Assembly: GCA_031281465.1 (NCBI GenBank)
Contig: JAITFH010000001.1
Span: 1-38,457, forward strand
Length of the DNA: 38,457 nt
Source: Mycoplasmataceae bacterium
Lineage (GTDB): Bacteria > Bacillota_I > Bacilli_A > Mycoplasmatales > Mycoplasmoidaceae
Reading direction: 5' to 3'
A program made the position numbers and the translations under genes. The notes beneath the pieces are model-generated. The model searched no databases. It was not told the origin of the DNA and saw only the letters and a program-made list of their open reading frames with translations. Of the stretch, positions 17,606 through 26,689 are shown in pieces (within the stretch, counting starts at the first letter, position 1; each line of letters starts with the position of its first letter).

Positions 17606-17959
17606 ATGTCAGGAAAATACTATTTTTTGTCCATTATTACGTTCGGAATTTACCCCATAATTATCGCATCAAAAGCGAAAAAAAACCAACAAATAAATAC
17701 CCAACTTAGCTATAGTTCTAAAGCTCACCTAAATGTTGATAATTTTGTTGCTGATTTGGGTGGAAAAGATAATTTGGTAAGTGTATCATCCACTATTTCA
17801 ACCTTAAATGTGGAGTTAAAAAATCCTGTCAAATTACCACAAGAAAAATTGAATAGTTACAAGATTAAAGGTGCTGTTTATAACGGTAAAAAAATAAATT
17901 TTGTGACTGGTGATAATGCTTTTGCTATCGCTCAAGAAATTAAAAAATTAATCGCTTAA
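17606..17959 (+). CDS. PTS EIIB-like protein lacking the phosphorylation cysteine
   Basis: A 117-residue protein. A short N-terminal hydrophobic segment ('FLSIITFGIYPIIIAS', residues about 7-22) is followed by a complete EIIB fold of the glucose family: 'FVADLGGKDNLVSVSSTIS', 'TLNVELKNP', 'IKGAVYNGKKINFVTGDNA' and 'AIAQEIKKLI'. In active EIIB the segment reads N-C-x-T-R-L-R; here it is 'STISTLNV', so the phosphorylated Cys and its Arg neighbours are replaced. It therefore cannot relay phosphate in the usual way and may be a regulatory or structural relic. I recall a similar small EIIB-like gene in pneumoniae-group mycoplasmas (MG129). Its stop codon overlaps the pcrA stop on the other strand. 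Confidence 0.65.
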   Translation: MSGKYYFLSIITFGIYPIIIASKAKKNQQINTQLSYSSKAHLNVDNFVADLGGKDNLVSVSSTISTLNVELKNPVKLPQEKLNSYKIKGAVYNGKKINFVTGDNAFAIAQEIKKLIA

Positions 17960-20136
17960 TTCTTACGAATAACATTTTTGTGATTAGCTGAAACGATTTT
18001 TCGACCGTACCCTGGATTTTTAAAAACAACCGTTAAATATTCTTTTTCTTTTTCAATCACTAAACCTTCGCCAAATATAGTATGGATAATACTATCTCCA
18101 ACAAAAATTTCTTCTTTTTTCTCTTCATAATTATCTAAAAAATCGACATCTTTATTTGAATCAAACCAAGTGTCTTTGTTAGAAATATTTTCTATATGGG
18201 TAGTACCATAGGTAATAAAATCTTTACCTATTTCGTTGATAAATCTAGAAGAACGAGCAGCTTGCTTGTTCATGTAGTTGTATCCACCCGAAGCAGAAAG
18301 ATAAAGTTTTTCTTTTGCCCTAGTAAAAGCTACATATGCAATTCTTCTTTCTTCGTGTAGGTTATCAGACATCATAGAAGGAAAAGAGCCTTCGTTTAAT
18401 CCACAAACGAAGACTACTGGGAATTCTAGTCCTTTTGCGATGTGAATAGTCATCATTGATACAGCATTAACTAAGTTTTTCTTAGTGTTAGAAGTCATTA
18501 CTGAAATTTCTTGCAAATAATCTGCAATAGTAACTTCAGTTTCCGCACTAGCTTCAAATTGTTTAATTGAGTTGACAAACTCTTCAATGTCAGCTATACG
18601 TTCAGTTGTTTTTTCTTGATCATCATCAAATTCTTTGATATAAACAAGATAATTAGTTTTTTCAATTATTGTTTCAAGAATTTGATGAATTGGATATTCC
18701 TTGATTTCGTGTAAACTTCGAAGTAAATTTAAGAATTCTACAACTGGTTGGTGTTTTCAAGGTAATTCGTAATCTGAATCGTAGGAAAGTAAAAGAGCTT
18801 CGAAGAAAGATATTTTTTTCTCCTTCGCAAAATTAGAAATTTTTTCTACAGTCAACTCAGTAATTTTTCGATTAGGAATATTGATGATTCTTTTAAGAAA
18901 AATTTCTTTTGAAGGGTTGTCTACTAATTGCAAATAACTTATCAAATCTTTGATATGTTTTCTCTGGTAAAACCCTAGTCCACCAAAAATGTTGTAAGGG
19001 ATATTATAGTTAACCATTTTCTCTTCTAAATCACGACTTAAATTGTTCATACGATAAATAATCGCAATATCTTTGTAATCATATTTTTTTTCACTAATAA
19101 TTTTTTTTATTTCTTTAGCAACATATTTAGCTTCATCACCATTTTCTTTTCCAATATAGATAGTGATATTTTCACCTTCGGCATTTTGAGTTTTTAAATT
19201 TTTTTCCACACGATTAGTGTTGTGAGCAATAATGTTATTAGCAATGTGCAAAATCTTTTTTGTAGAACGATAATTGTTATCTAATAAAATAGTTTTAGCA
19301 CTTTTAAAAATTTTATAGAAATCAGAAAAAATTTCTGAATATGCTCCTCTTCAGGTATAAATTGTTTGATCAGGATCTCCGACTACAAAAATATTTTTAT
19401 CATGATTTATTAAATGCAATAATAATTTAAATTGTGTGAGGTTAGTGTCTTGAAATTCATCAACTAAAATGTACTCAAATTTATTTTTTCAGTAGCTACA
19501 AATATCTGGATAAGTATCAAAAATATTTAATGTTAACAATAATAAATCATCAAAATCCAAAGCGTTTTGGTCAAGTAATTTTTTCTGAAACTCTTGGTAG
19601 ATTTTTACAATTGTGGAAAAATTATAACTATCTCCTCATTCACCAAAATAATCTTTTAACTGATTTCACGGAGTGTTAATAACATCAATATTACTAGTTT
19701 TAATTTTTGATATTGTTCCAATTATTTTCCCGAAAGGATAGTCTTTTTTTTCTAACGATAAACTTTTATAAACTTCATTTAATATTACTTTTTTATCTTC
19801 TTCGTCAATGACTGCAAAATCACTTTTTCTTCCTAGAATTTCAATTTCCACACGTAAAATTTTTAAACAAATCGAATGATATGTTCCAATTCAAGAAAGT
19901 ACTTTGTTTCCAGTTTCTTGAGTAATTCTTTCTTTCATTTCATTAGCTGCTTTGTTGGTAAAAGTTATGGCTAAAATCTTTTCTGGAGTTAGTCCTTTGT
20001 TTTCAATTAAATAACTAATTCGACACGTTAACACACGTGTTTTACCTGTTCCTGCTCCAGCAATTACCACGATTGGTCCAAAGTCACTTGTCACAGCTTG
20101 CCTTTGGTTTTCGTTTAATTTGGAAATATCAAACAT
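17956..20136 (-). CDS. pcrA: UvrD/PcrA-type DNA helicase
   Basis: A 726-residue superfamily 1A 3'-5' helicase for DNA repair and removal of RNA polymerase or recombinase from DNA. Motifs: Q motif 'LNENQRQAV' (7-15), Walker A 'AGAGTGKT' (26-33), '[13 protein letters not shown]', Walker B '[11 protein letters not shown]', '[13 protein letters not shown]', '[14 protein letters not shown]' and '[15 protein letters not shown]'. The last ~45 residues ('[20 protein letters not shown]', '[16 protein letters not shown]') match the Tudor-like tail of PcrA that binds RNA polymerase. I place the start at 20136 because the TATAAT at 20156-20161 lies downstream of the alternative ATG at 20181, and because the PcrA family begins this close to the Q motif. 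Confidence 0.93.
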
Positions 20137-20155
20137 AAATATATGAGTTGGGTTT

Positions 20156-20161
20156 ATTATA
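20156..20161 (-). promoter_or_regulatory. -10 box (TATAAT) of pcrA
   Basis: TATAAT on the minus strand, 19 nt before the chosen ATG. Only 21 bp separate it from the -10 of rplX on the other strand, making a compact divergent promoter. Confidence 0.5.
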
Positions 20162-20182
20162 AAACAATCGCTGATTTCCATA

Positions 20183-20188
20183 TATAAT
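20183..20188 (+). promoter_or_regulatory. -10 box (TATAAT) of rplX
   Basis: TATAAT with 10 nt to the rplX ATG, leaderless or nearly so. Confidence 0.6.
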
Positions 20189-20198
20189 TAACCTAATA

Positions 20199-20531
20199 AT
20201 GAACAGAATAATAAAAGGTGATAAAGTCCGTGTAATTTCAGGTAAAAACAAGTCTAAAGAAGGAATTGTTGTTGCTGTTTATCCAAAAGACAAAACCGCT
20301 TTAGTTGAAGGACTTAACAAAATTAAAGTACACCAAAAAGCAAGTGCGCAAAGTAATGAACCAGGAAAGATTGTTGAGAAAGAAGCGCCTATTGCTTTAT
20401 GTAAATTAGCTCTAGTTGTAGATAAAGCAGTTGGTGGAACTTCAAAAGTAGCATTTATTAAAAAGGGTGACGACAAAGTTCGTGTTGCTAAAAAAACACA
20501 AAAAGAATTAAACAAATCAGCTAAAAAATAG
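20199..20531 (+). CDS. rplX: 50S ribosomal protein L24
   Basis: A 110-residue assembly-initiator protein of the large subunit. The KOW motif '[24 protein letters not shown]' opens the protein, followed by '[32 protein letters not shown]', the typical L24 core. In nearly all bacteria rplX lies between rplN and rplE in the spc operon. Here it stands as a separate transcription unit directly ahead of the S10 operon, with its own promoter and an AT-rich hairpin at its end. Stop is TAG. Confidence 0.95.
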   Translation: MNRIIKGDKVRVISGKNKSKEGIVVAVYPKDKTALVEGLNKIKVHQKASAQSNEPGKIVEKEAPIALCKLALVVDKAVGGTSKVAFIKKGDDKVRVAKKTQKELNKSAKK

Positions 20532-20550
20532 TTTTATAAAAAACTTTTTT
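20530..20550 (+). terminator. Weak AT-rich hairpin with T-run after rplX
   Basis: AGTTTT-ataa-AAAACT followed by five T and TAA. The stem is short and has only two G-C pairs, so termination would be partial at best; it lies just before the rpsJ promoter. Confidence 0.3.
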
Positions 20551-20570
20551 TAATATACAAAAAAACCGCA

Positions 20571-20576
20571 TATAAT
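20571..20576 (+). promoter_or_regulatory. -10 box (TATAAT) of the S10 operon
   Basis: TATAAT with 23 nt to the rpsJ ATG, giving a leader of about 16 nt. That is far too short for the long L4-binding leader known from the E. coli S10 operon, so that autoregulation cannot operate here in its usual form. Confidence 0.55.
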
Positions 20577-20599
20577 TAACATAAGAAGTTATTTGAAAA

Positions 20600-20902
20600 A
20601 TGTCAGAAAATACGGTTAAGGTAAAATTATATTCATACGATCACGCTTTATTAGACGCCACAGTTAAAAAACTTGTTTCTTTAGCACAATCGTATAAATG
20701 CAAAATTGTGGGACCAGTTCCACTACCAACTAAACGTGAAATTTTTACTGTATGTCGTTCTCCTCGTATGGATAAACGTTCTATGGAACATTTCGAACGT
20801 TTAACACACAACCGTTATATTGTTATCACAGCTAACGATAATTTCATGACAAGTTTTCGTGCTTTCGATGTACCAGCAGGTGTAGCATTGGAGATTAAGT
20901 AG
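20600..20902 (+). CDS. rpsJ: 30S ribosomal protein S10
   Basis: A 100-residue protein; also NusE in antitermination. Family signatures: 'VKVKLYSYDHALLDATVKKLV', 'GPVPLPTKREIFTVCRSP' and 'SMEHFERLTHNR' in outline. Length is normal. First gene of the S10 operon; rplC follows 12 nt downstream with TAGGAGG. Confidence 0.97.
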   Translation: MSENTVKVKLYSYDHALLDATVKKLVSLAQSYKCKIVGPVPLPTKREIFTVCRSPRMDKRSMEHFERLTHNRYIVITANDNFMTSFRAFDVPAGVALEIK

Positions 20903-20914
20903 TAGGAGGACATT

Positions 20915-21820
20915 ATGGTAAAATATTTATTAGGAACTAAAATTGGGATGACACGTTTATTTAAAACAAACGGGCGTGTTGTCCCATGTACTGTTGTTTA
21001 TGCAGAACCAAACGTAGTTTTGGAAGTTAAAACAGCAGAAAAAAATGGAGCAAAGGGAGTAAAAGTAGGTTACCTTGATCAAAAAGAAAACAAAGTAAAC
21101 AAACCTCACGCTGGTATCTTTAAAAAAGTTGAAGTTCCTATTAAACAATACATTCGTACTTTCTCTAATGTAACTGGTGAATATAGCACAGGAGATTTAT
21201 TAACTGTTGAACAATTTAAACAAGGACAATATGTTGATGTACAAGGAACTACTAAAGGACGTGGATATACAGGTGCTATTTTCCGTTGAAATAAAAAGAT
21301 AGGACCTTTAAGTCATGGTGCAGGTTATCCTCATAGATGACAAGGTTCAATCGCATTTGGACGTGGTGGTTCTGCTCCTCAAAGAGTTGCTAAAGGACAC
21401 CATATGCATGGTCATTATGGACATGAAACTGTAACTATTCAAAATTTGAATGTTGTGTTAGTGGATCCTGTTAACAATTTAATTCTAATTTCTGGTGCTA
21501 TCCCAGGACCTGAAGGTTCTTTAGTAACAATCAAAACTTCTGTTAAAAACCCTAACAAAGTTGAAGAATATAACTTATTAACTGTAGAAAACAAAAAAAT
21601 GATCGAAGAAGCCAATAAATTATTAGAAAACAAAGAAGCCCTTGAACAAGCTAATAATTTAGCTGAAGAAAAAGTTGAATTAGCTGAAGAAAAACACGAA
21701 GAACAAAACGAAAGAAAAGCTGCTGAGCTTCTTAAAGAAAAACACGAATTAGAAGAGAAAAAAGAAGGTGTAGAAATCGAAGATGGTGTGGATGTAGAAG
21801 AAGTGGAGGAACAAGCATAA
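20915..21820 (+). CDS. rplC: 50S ribosomal protein L3 with long acidic coiled-coil tail
   Basis: A 301-residue protein, about 80-90 residues longer than usual. The core has 'LGTKIGMTRLF' at the N-terminus, 'GTTKGRGYTGAIFRW', '[20 protein letters not shown]' and 'VLVDPVNNLILISGAIPGPEG'. From about residue 218 the chain continues as a Glu/Lys/Leu heptad-like helix ('EANKLLENKEALEQANNLAE', 'KAAELLKEKHELEEKKEG') ending in a Glu/Asp/Val-rich stretch. Extended ribosomal proteins are known in Mycoplasma pneumoniae. Ribosome-binding site TAGGAGG 6 nt upstream of the start; GTGGAGG for rplD lies in its 3' end. Confidence 0.95.
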
Positions 21821-21821
21821 T

Positions 21822-22919
21822 ATGAAAAACGTAAAATTAATAAATTTAAACAGTAAAGAAGTTTCACAAGTGGAACTAAACTCTCCTTTATTTTTGGAAA
21901 AACCAAACAAACAAGCAATGTATGATCAAGTTATTGCTGAGAATTCTGGACGTCGTCAAGGAACACATTCAACTTTAACACGTGCTGAAGTTCGTGGTGG
22001 TGGTAAAAAAGTTATTGCCCAAAAACACAGCGGTAGAGCACAACATGGTTCTATTCGTGAACCAGAAATGCCAGGTGGTGGAATCGTATTTGGTCCAAAA
22101 CCTAACCGCAACTACAAGAAAGGTGTTAACAAACAAGTTTCTCGTTTAGCTATGATGAGTGCTTTCTCTTACCGTTTAAACAATGATGGATTACTATTAT
22201 TAACTGATGGAGATTTCTCTAAACCTTTAACTAAAGATGTAGTTGCTTTATTAAAAGCTGCAGAGCTTTATGGTAAAAAAGTTTTAATTGTTACTGATTT
22301 AGAATCTCAAAATCTAATTAAATCTTCTAACAATATCGTTCGTGTAGAAGCAAAGAAATACAACCAAGTTTCTGTAAAAGATGTTTTAAATGCTAACTAT
22401 GTAGTTATTCAGCAAAATGCTCTAGAATTATTAGCCAAAGCAGTAAATCCTAGTGAATTACCAGCTAAAGAAGCACCAGAAGCTAAAAAAGCTAAAGTAA
22501 GTGCTCCAAAAGCTGAACCAAAAAAAGCTCCAACTAAGAAAGCAGAACCTAAAAAAGAAGCTGCTAAAAAATCTGAAAAACCAAAAATTCACGTTTCTAA
22601 ATTAGACGCATCATTAGAAGACGTTGTTTCAGATAAATCTAAAAAAGTTGCAAAACTAGCTAAACAAAAAGAACCAATTGAAATCGTTGGTAAAACTGAT
22701 GATAATGACTACGTGTTAGCTGATGGAAAACAATTACCTAGAGAAGAAGTGGTTCGTGAAATCGATGAAGAAATCAACGAATTCTTCGTAGGAAAAGAAT
22801 CTAACTTGTTAGTAACTGTTCACCCGAAAGAAGATATCGTTGACTATGTAAGAACAAAACCAAACAGCAAAGACAGTGACAACCTATCAAATTTAGCAGA
22901 AAAGGAGAGTAAAAAATAA
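21822..22919 (+). CDS. rplD: 50S ribosomal protein L4 with a C-terminal domain shared with L16
   Basis: A 365-residue protein; normal L4 is about 205. The core contains the exit-tunnel loop region 'RGGGKKVIAQKHSGRAQHGS' and 'GGGIVFGPKPNRNYKKGVNK'. After residue ~210 comes a Lys/Ala/Pro linker ('APKAEPKKAPTKKAEPKKEA'). Residues ~248-365 form a domain nearly identical to the end of L16 (26331-26686), with '[20 protein letters not shown]', '[13 protein letters not shown]', '[18 protein letters not shown]', '[17 protein letters not shown]'. That pattern resembles DUF3892 (function unknown): LADG, EVV-x-x-I, Y-(L/V)-R-T-x-P, DNL-x-N-L. TAA shares a base with the rplW ATG, and GGAGAG lies in the last codons. 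Confidence 0.95.
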   Translation: MKNVKLINLNSKEVSQVELNSPLFLEKPNKQAMYDQVIAENSGRRQGTHSTLTRAEVRGGGKKVIAQKHSGRAQHGSIREPEMPGGGIVFGPKPNRNYKKGVNKQVSRLAMMSAFSYRLNNDGLLLLTDGDFSKPLTKDVVALLKAAELYGKKVLIVTDLESQNLIKSSNNIVRVEAKKYNQVSVKDVLNANYVVIQQNALELLAKAVNPSELPAKEAPEAKKAKVSAPKAEPKKAPTKKAEPKKEAAKKSEKPKIHVSKLDASLEDVVSDKSKKVAKLAKQKEPIEIVGKTDDNDYVLADGKQLPREEVVREIDEEINEFFVGKESNLLVTVHPKEDIVDYVRTKPNSKDSDNLSNLAEKESKK

Positions 22920-22922
22920 TGG
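22564..22922 (+). repeat. ~359-bp direct repeat, copy in rplD (partner 26331-26689)
   Basis: Aligns without gaps to 26331-26689 (offset 3767). My hand alignment counts about 19 mismatches (roughly 95% identity), of which only three change the amino acid (Ile/Val, Ser/Thr, Ala/Glu). It includes the stop codon, the ribosome-binding site and the start of the next gene. Confidence 0.9.
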
Positions 22923-23338
22923 AATTAACACAAGTGATAATTAAACCTTATCAAACAGAAAAATCAGCACAAGCCCGTGGAAACAAAAACCCAGTGTATA
23001 CTTTTTTAGTTGATAAAAAAGCAGACAAAAACACAATCTCATTAGCTTTCCAAACAATTTACGGACACAAACCTTTAAAAGTTTCTACTCAAGTTCGTAA
23101 ACCAGTAGCTGTAAGATCAGGAACTGCTCACCCTGGTGTTAGTTCATTATACAAACTTGCTTATGTAATTTTACCAGCTGGTGTTAAACTTGAAGCAAAT
23201 GCTGATGGTCCATCACAAGAACAAACTGCAGCATTAGAACAAGCTGCAGATTTAGAAGCAAAAATCGTAGAAGCTGATAACACAACAGCTGAACAAGAAA
23301 ACGAAGTTGAAGGTTCTGTAGAGGAGGAAAATAAATAA
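22919..23338 (+). CDS. rplW: 50S ribosomal protein L23 with acidic tail
   Basis: A 139-residue protein at the peptide-exit site, docking platform for SRP and trigger factor. Core: '[20 protein letters not shown]', '[23 protein letters not shown]', '[14 protein letters not shown]'. The last ~45 residues form an Ala/Glu-rich acidic extension ('[20 protein letters not shown]') absent from typical L23 (about 95 residues). The start overlaps the rplD stop by one base; GAGGAGG for rplB lies at its end. Confidence 0.95.
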   Translation: MELTQVIIKPYQTEKSAQARGNKNPVYTFLVDKKADKNTISLAFQTIYGHKPLKVSTQVRKPVAVRSGTAHPGVSSLYKLAYVILPAGVKLEANADGPSQEQTAALEQAADLEAKIVEADNTTAEQENEVEGSVEEENK

Positions 23339-23340
23339 TT

Positions 23341-24183
23341 ATGTCATCATTAAAAACAATCGTCACAAGAAGTAGTGGAAAAAGAAAAATCATTCTTCCT
23401 AATTACAAGGAATTATTATCTTTTGAAAAACCTAATAAAAAACTAACTAAATCTATTAAAAACCAAGCAGGTCGTAATGCTCAGGGAAAGATTACAGTTC
23501 GTCACCACGGAGGGGATTCTAAAAGAAAATATCGTGAGATAGATTTTAAAAGAAACAAATACGATATTGTTGCTACTGTAAAAACTATTGAATACGATCC
23601 AAACAGAACAGCATTTATTTCTTTAATTTGCTATGCTGATGGAACAAAGAATTATATCTTAGCTCCACAAGGAATTAAAGTTGGTGATAAAGTTATAGCT
23701 TCAGATTTAACAGACGTTAAATTAGGAAATGCAATGAGAATTAAAAACATCCCTGATGGTACATTTGTCCACAATGTGGAATTAGTTCCTGGACAAGGTG
23801 GAAAAATGGCTCGTAGTGCTGGTACACAAGCTCAAATTCTAGGTAAAGATGAAACTGGAAAATACGTTATCGTTAAATTAAGTTCTGGTGAAATGCGTAA
23901 AGTCCCTAACGATGCATTCGCATCAATTGGTTCTGTTTCTAACCAAGAACACAACATTACTTGTGTAGGTAAAGCTGGAACAAACAGACATTTAGGAATT
24001 AAACCAACAGTTCGTGGTTCAGCAATGAACCCTTGTGATCACCCTCATGGTGGTGGTGAAGGTCGTCAAGGTGTTGGACGTCCTGGACCATTGGATCCTT
24101 GAGGAAAGAGACGTATGGGAGTACGTACTCGTAATAAACACAAACCTTCTACTGCTTTAATAGTTAGAAGGAGAGTTAAATAA
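23341..24183 (+). CDS. rplB: 50S ribosomal protein L2
   Basis: A 280-residue protein of the peptidyl-transferase centre region and a subunit bridge. Signatures: '[20 protein letters not shown]', '[20 protein letters not shown]', and the catalytic-centre loop '[21 protein letters not shown]', which includes the conserved His of L2, then '[16 protein letters not shown]' with Trp as TGA (24100-24102). Length is normal. Two nt separate it from rplW. Confidence 0.97.
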
Positions 24184-24189
24184 TAACTA

Positions 24190-24195
24190 TATAAT
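24190..24195 (+). promoter_or_regulatory. Internal -10 box (TATAAT) before rpsS
   Basis: TATAAT with 9 nt to the rpsS ATG in the only longer gap (21 nt) of the S10 operon. rpsS has no good Shine-Dalgarno sequence, so a second leaderless transcript may start here. Confidence 0.5.
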
Positions 24196-24204
24196 ATATA
24201 AAAG

Positions 24205-24504
24205 ATGGATAAGAAAGTACGCGGTTTGTTTATACAAGAACAGTTGGAGAAAAAAGTTTCTCAAGCTCTTGAAAGTGGAAACAAAAAACCTATTAAAACT
24301 TGATCACGTAGTTCTACGATTTACCCAAATTTCGTAGGATTAACGTTTGATGTACACAATGGTAAAAACTTTATCAAAGTTTTCGTTACTGAAGATATGG
24401 TTGGACACAAACTAGGTGAATTTGCTCCAACTCGTACATTCAAAACTCACTCTTCAAACAACAAATCTCAAGATGCTCGTAAAGGAGCAGAAACTAAAAA
24501 GTAA
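24205..24504 (+). CDS. rpsS: 30S ribosomal protein S19
   Basis: A 99-residue head protein. Signatures: '[29 protein letters not shown]' in outline, '[21 protein letters not shown]' and a basic tail. TGA encodes Trp in 'KTWSRSS'. It is followed after 6 nt by rplV. Confidence 0.96.
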
Positions 24505-24510
24505 TAAATT

Positions 24511-24981
24511 ATGTTAGCATATTCAAAAGTAAAAAATATTCATGTAAGTCCTAGAAAAGCTAAACTAGTGGCTGACTTAATTAAAGGAAAAAAAGTTTCT
24601 TTAGCTAAAACTATTTTGTTAAACTTAGATAAAAAGTCAACTGAATACTTTAACAAACTTCTAGACTCTGCTATTGCTAATGCTACAAACAACTTTGCGA
24701 TGAATGCGGTTGATTTATATGTATTCAATGCTATCGTTGATGAAGGTGTAATGGCTAAAAGAATGTTACCTCGTGCTAAAGGGCGTGCTGACCGTATTCG
24801 TAAAAGACATTCACATATTACTTTAATCCTTTCTGATGACAGAAAAGAACCAAAAACTCTAGACTTAAGTAAACTAAACAAACGTGCTAATAGAAAACAA
24901 AATTTAGCAATCAACAAAAACGCTGCATCTTCTAAAGTGGTTGCAGAACCACAAATAAAATTAGAGGAGGAAAATAATTAA
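24511..24981 (+). CDS. rplV: 50S ribosomal protein L22 with C-terminal extension
   Basis: A 156-residue protein lining the exit tunnel. Core: 'VSPRKAKLVADLIKGKKV', 'LDSAIANATNNFAMNAVDLYV' and the tunnel loop 'MLPRAKGRADRIRKRHSHIT'. About 40 extra residues ('LSKLNKRANRKQNLAINKN', 'VVAEPQIKLEEENN') extend beyond the usual end. The RGRADRIRKR-type loop is intact. GAGGAGG for rpsC lies in the last codons. Confidence 0.96.
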   Translation: MLAYSKVKNIHVSPRKAKLVADLIKGKKVSLAKTILLNLDKKSTEYFNKLLDSAIANATNNFAMNAVDLYVFNAIVDEGVMAKRMLPRAKGRADRIRKRHSHITLILSDDRKEPKTLDLSKLNKRANRKQNLAINKNAASSKVVAEPQIKLEEENN

Positions 24982-24983
24982 TT

Positions 24984-25763
24984 ATGGGAAATAAAACTTG
25001 ACCTAGTGCCATTCGTGTAGGAGTAAACAAAGACTGAGTGTCTCGTTGACATACAGCTGACAAAGTGACTTTTGGAAAATGAGTAGCTGAAGACGAAAAA
25101 ATCCGTGCTTTATTACTTTCTAAGAAATATAACTCAGCTCAAATTTCTTCTATCGAAATCGAAAGAAAAACTCAAGCTAAAAAAGATGTTATTAGTGTTT
25201 ATGTAGTTTGTGGACAAATTGGAGCATTATTAGGAAAAGAAGGTGCTATCCAAAAAGAAATTACTTTAGAAATTAACAAAATCGTTGGACGTAAAACAAA
25301 AGTACAATTCTCTCCATTACTAGCTGCTAATGTTAACTTATCTGCTAGAGTTATTGCTCGTGAAATCGCTGATGCAATTGAAAACCGTGTTTCTTACCGT
25401 AATGCTCAAAAAGCTGCTATCCGTAAAGTTATGGCTAGCAAAGGTTTAGGAATTCGTACTTCAGTTGGTGGACGTTTAAATGGAGTAGAAATGGCTCGTA
25501 CAGAAGGATATCGTGAAGGTGTAATTAACACTTATACTATCCGTAGTGATGTAGACTTCGCTATTGAAAAAGCTTGAACAACAACTGGAATTATTGGAGT
25601 TAAAGTATGAATTAACCGTGGAGAAAACTTTGGTTTAGAATTACGTCGTCCATCAACTACTGATAAAGCTATCCAAACTCCTGGACAAACTAATTCTCGT
25701 GGAAACAATGATAATTATCACAATAGACCTCGTCAATATGCACCCAAAGGAGGAGAAAAATAA
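24984..25763 (+). CDS. rpsC: 30S ribosomal protein S3
   Basis: A 259-residue protein at the mRNA entry channel. Signatures: 'AIRVGVNKDWVSRWHTADKV' (Trp as TGA), the KH domain 'GQIGALLGKEGAIQKEI', 'RKVMASKGLGIRTSVGGRLNG', 'MARTEGYREGVI' and 'GVKVWINRGE'. A Gly/Asn/Gln/Arg tail follows. The TAA shares its last base with the rplP ATG, with AAAGGAGG upstream. Confidence 0.97.
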
Positions 25764-26686
25764 TGTTACAACCAAAAAGAACAGCACATCGTAAAACCCA
25801 CAAAATTTCTTTCGAAGGAAAAGCTAAAGGAAATAAATATGTAGCTTTCGGAGAAATGGGATTAGTTTCTACAACTGGTGCTTGAATTACTGGAAAACAA
25901 ATGGAAGCTGCTCGTATCGTGATTTCTAAACATTTAGGAAAAACTGGTAAAATGTGAACTAGAATTTTCCCTCAAATGGCAGTTACTAGAAAACCTATCG
26001 GAGTTCGTATGGGTTCAGGTAAAGGTAATGTGGAATGATATACTGCTGTTGTTAAATGTGGAACTGTAATGTTTGAAATTGCTGGTGTTCCTGAAGACGT
26101 AATGAGAGATGGATTAAAAAAAGCTGGAGACAAACTTTCTGTTGCTTGCAAAATTATTAAAAAAGGTGAAAGAAGTGATGATACACGTATTTACTTACCA
26201 GGTGAAAAAGTAGAAACAGAAAAAGATTTAAAACGTGTAGAGAAAGCTCTTGCTAATGCTGAAGCTAACAAAGCTAAAGCTGCTGCTAAAAAAGCCGAAC
26301 CAAAAAAATCTTCAGCTAAAAAAGCAGAAACTAAAAAATCTGAAAAACCAAAAATTCACGTTTCTAAATTAGATGCATCATTAGAAGACGTTGTTTCAGA
26401 CAAATCTAAAAAAGTTGCAAAACTAGCTAAACAAAAAGAACCAATTGAAATTGTTGGTAAAACTGATGATAACGACTACGTACTTGCTGATGGAAAACAA
26501 TTACCTAGAGAAGAAGTAGTTCGTGAAATCGATGAAGAAGTTAATGAATTCTTCGTAGGAAAAGAAACTAACTTATTAGTTACTGTTCACCCTAAAGAAG
26601 ATATCGTTGATTACGTAAGAACAAAACCAAACAGCAAAGACAGTGATAACCTATCAAATTTAGAAGAAAAGGAGAGTAAAAAATAA
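25763..26686 (+). CDS. rplP: 50S ribosomal protein L16 with a C-terminal domain shared with L4
   Basis: A 307-residue protein, more than twice the usual ~137. The core is complete: '[14 protein letters not shown]', '[20 protein letters not shown]', '[20 protein letters not shown]', '[20 protein letters not shown]', '[16 protein letters not shown]'. It is followed by an acidic/helical stretch and a Lys/Ala linker ('[20 protein letters not shown]'). Residues ~190-307 are the same DUF3892-like domain as in L4, differing by three residues. L4 and L16 are not close neighbours in the large subunit as far as I recall, so two copies of the domain would sit at different places on the ribosome. It overlaps rpmC by one base. 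Confidence 0.95.
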
Positions 26687-26689
26687 TGG
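26331..26689 (+). repeat. ~359-bp direct repeat, copy in rplP (partner 22564-22922)
   Basis: Second copy of the repeat described at 22564. The preceding Lys/Ala linkers are similar in composition but no longer alignable base by base, so the border of close identity is near the '[14 protein letters not shown]' segment. Confidence 0.9.

Noticed and set aside
20137-20181. Earlier ATG for pcrA at 20181
   Set aside because: The -10 box at 20156-20161 lies between the two ATGs, and PcrA proteins start close to the Q motif.
20532-20599. L4-binding regulatory leader or riboswitch before rpsJ
   Set aside because: The predicted leader is only about 16 nt; no structured element fits.
21439-21918. 159-codon minus-strand frame opposite rplC/rplD
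   Set aside because: It is a Ser-rich shadow of the Glu/Lys-rich L3 tail, without promoter or ribosome-binding site.
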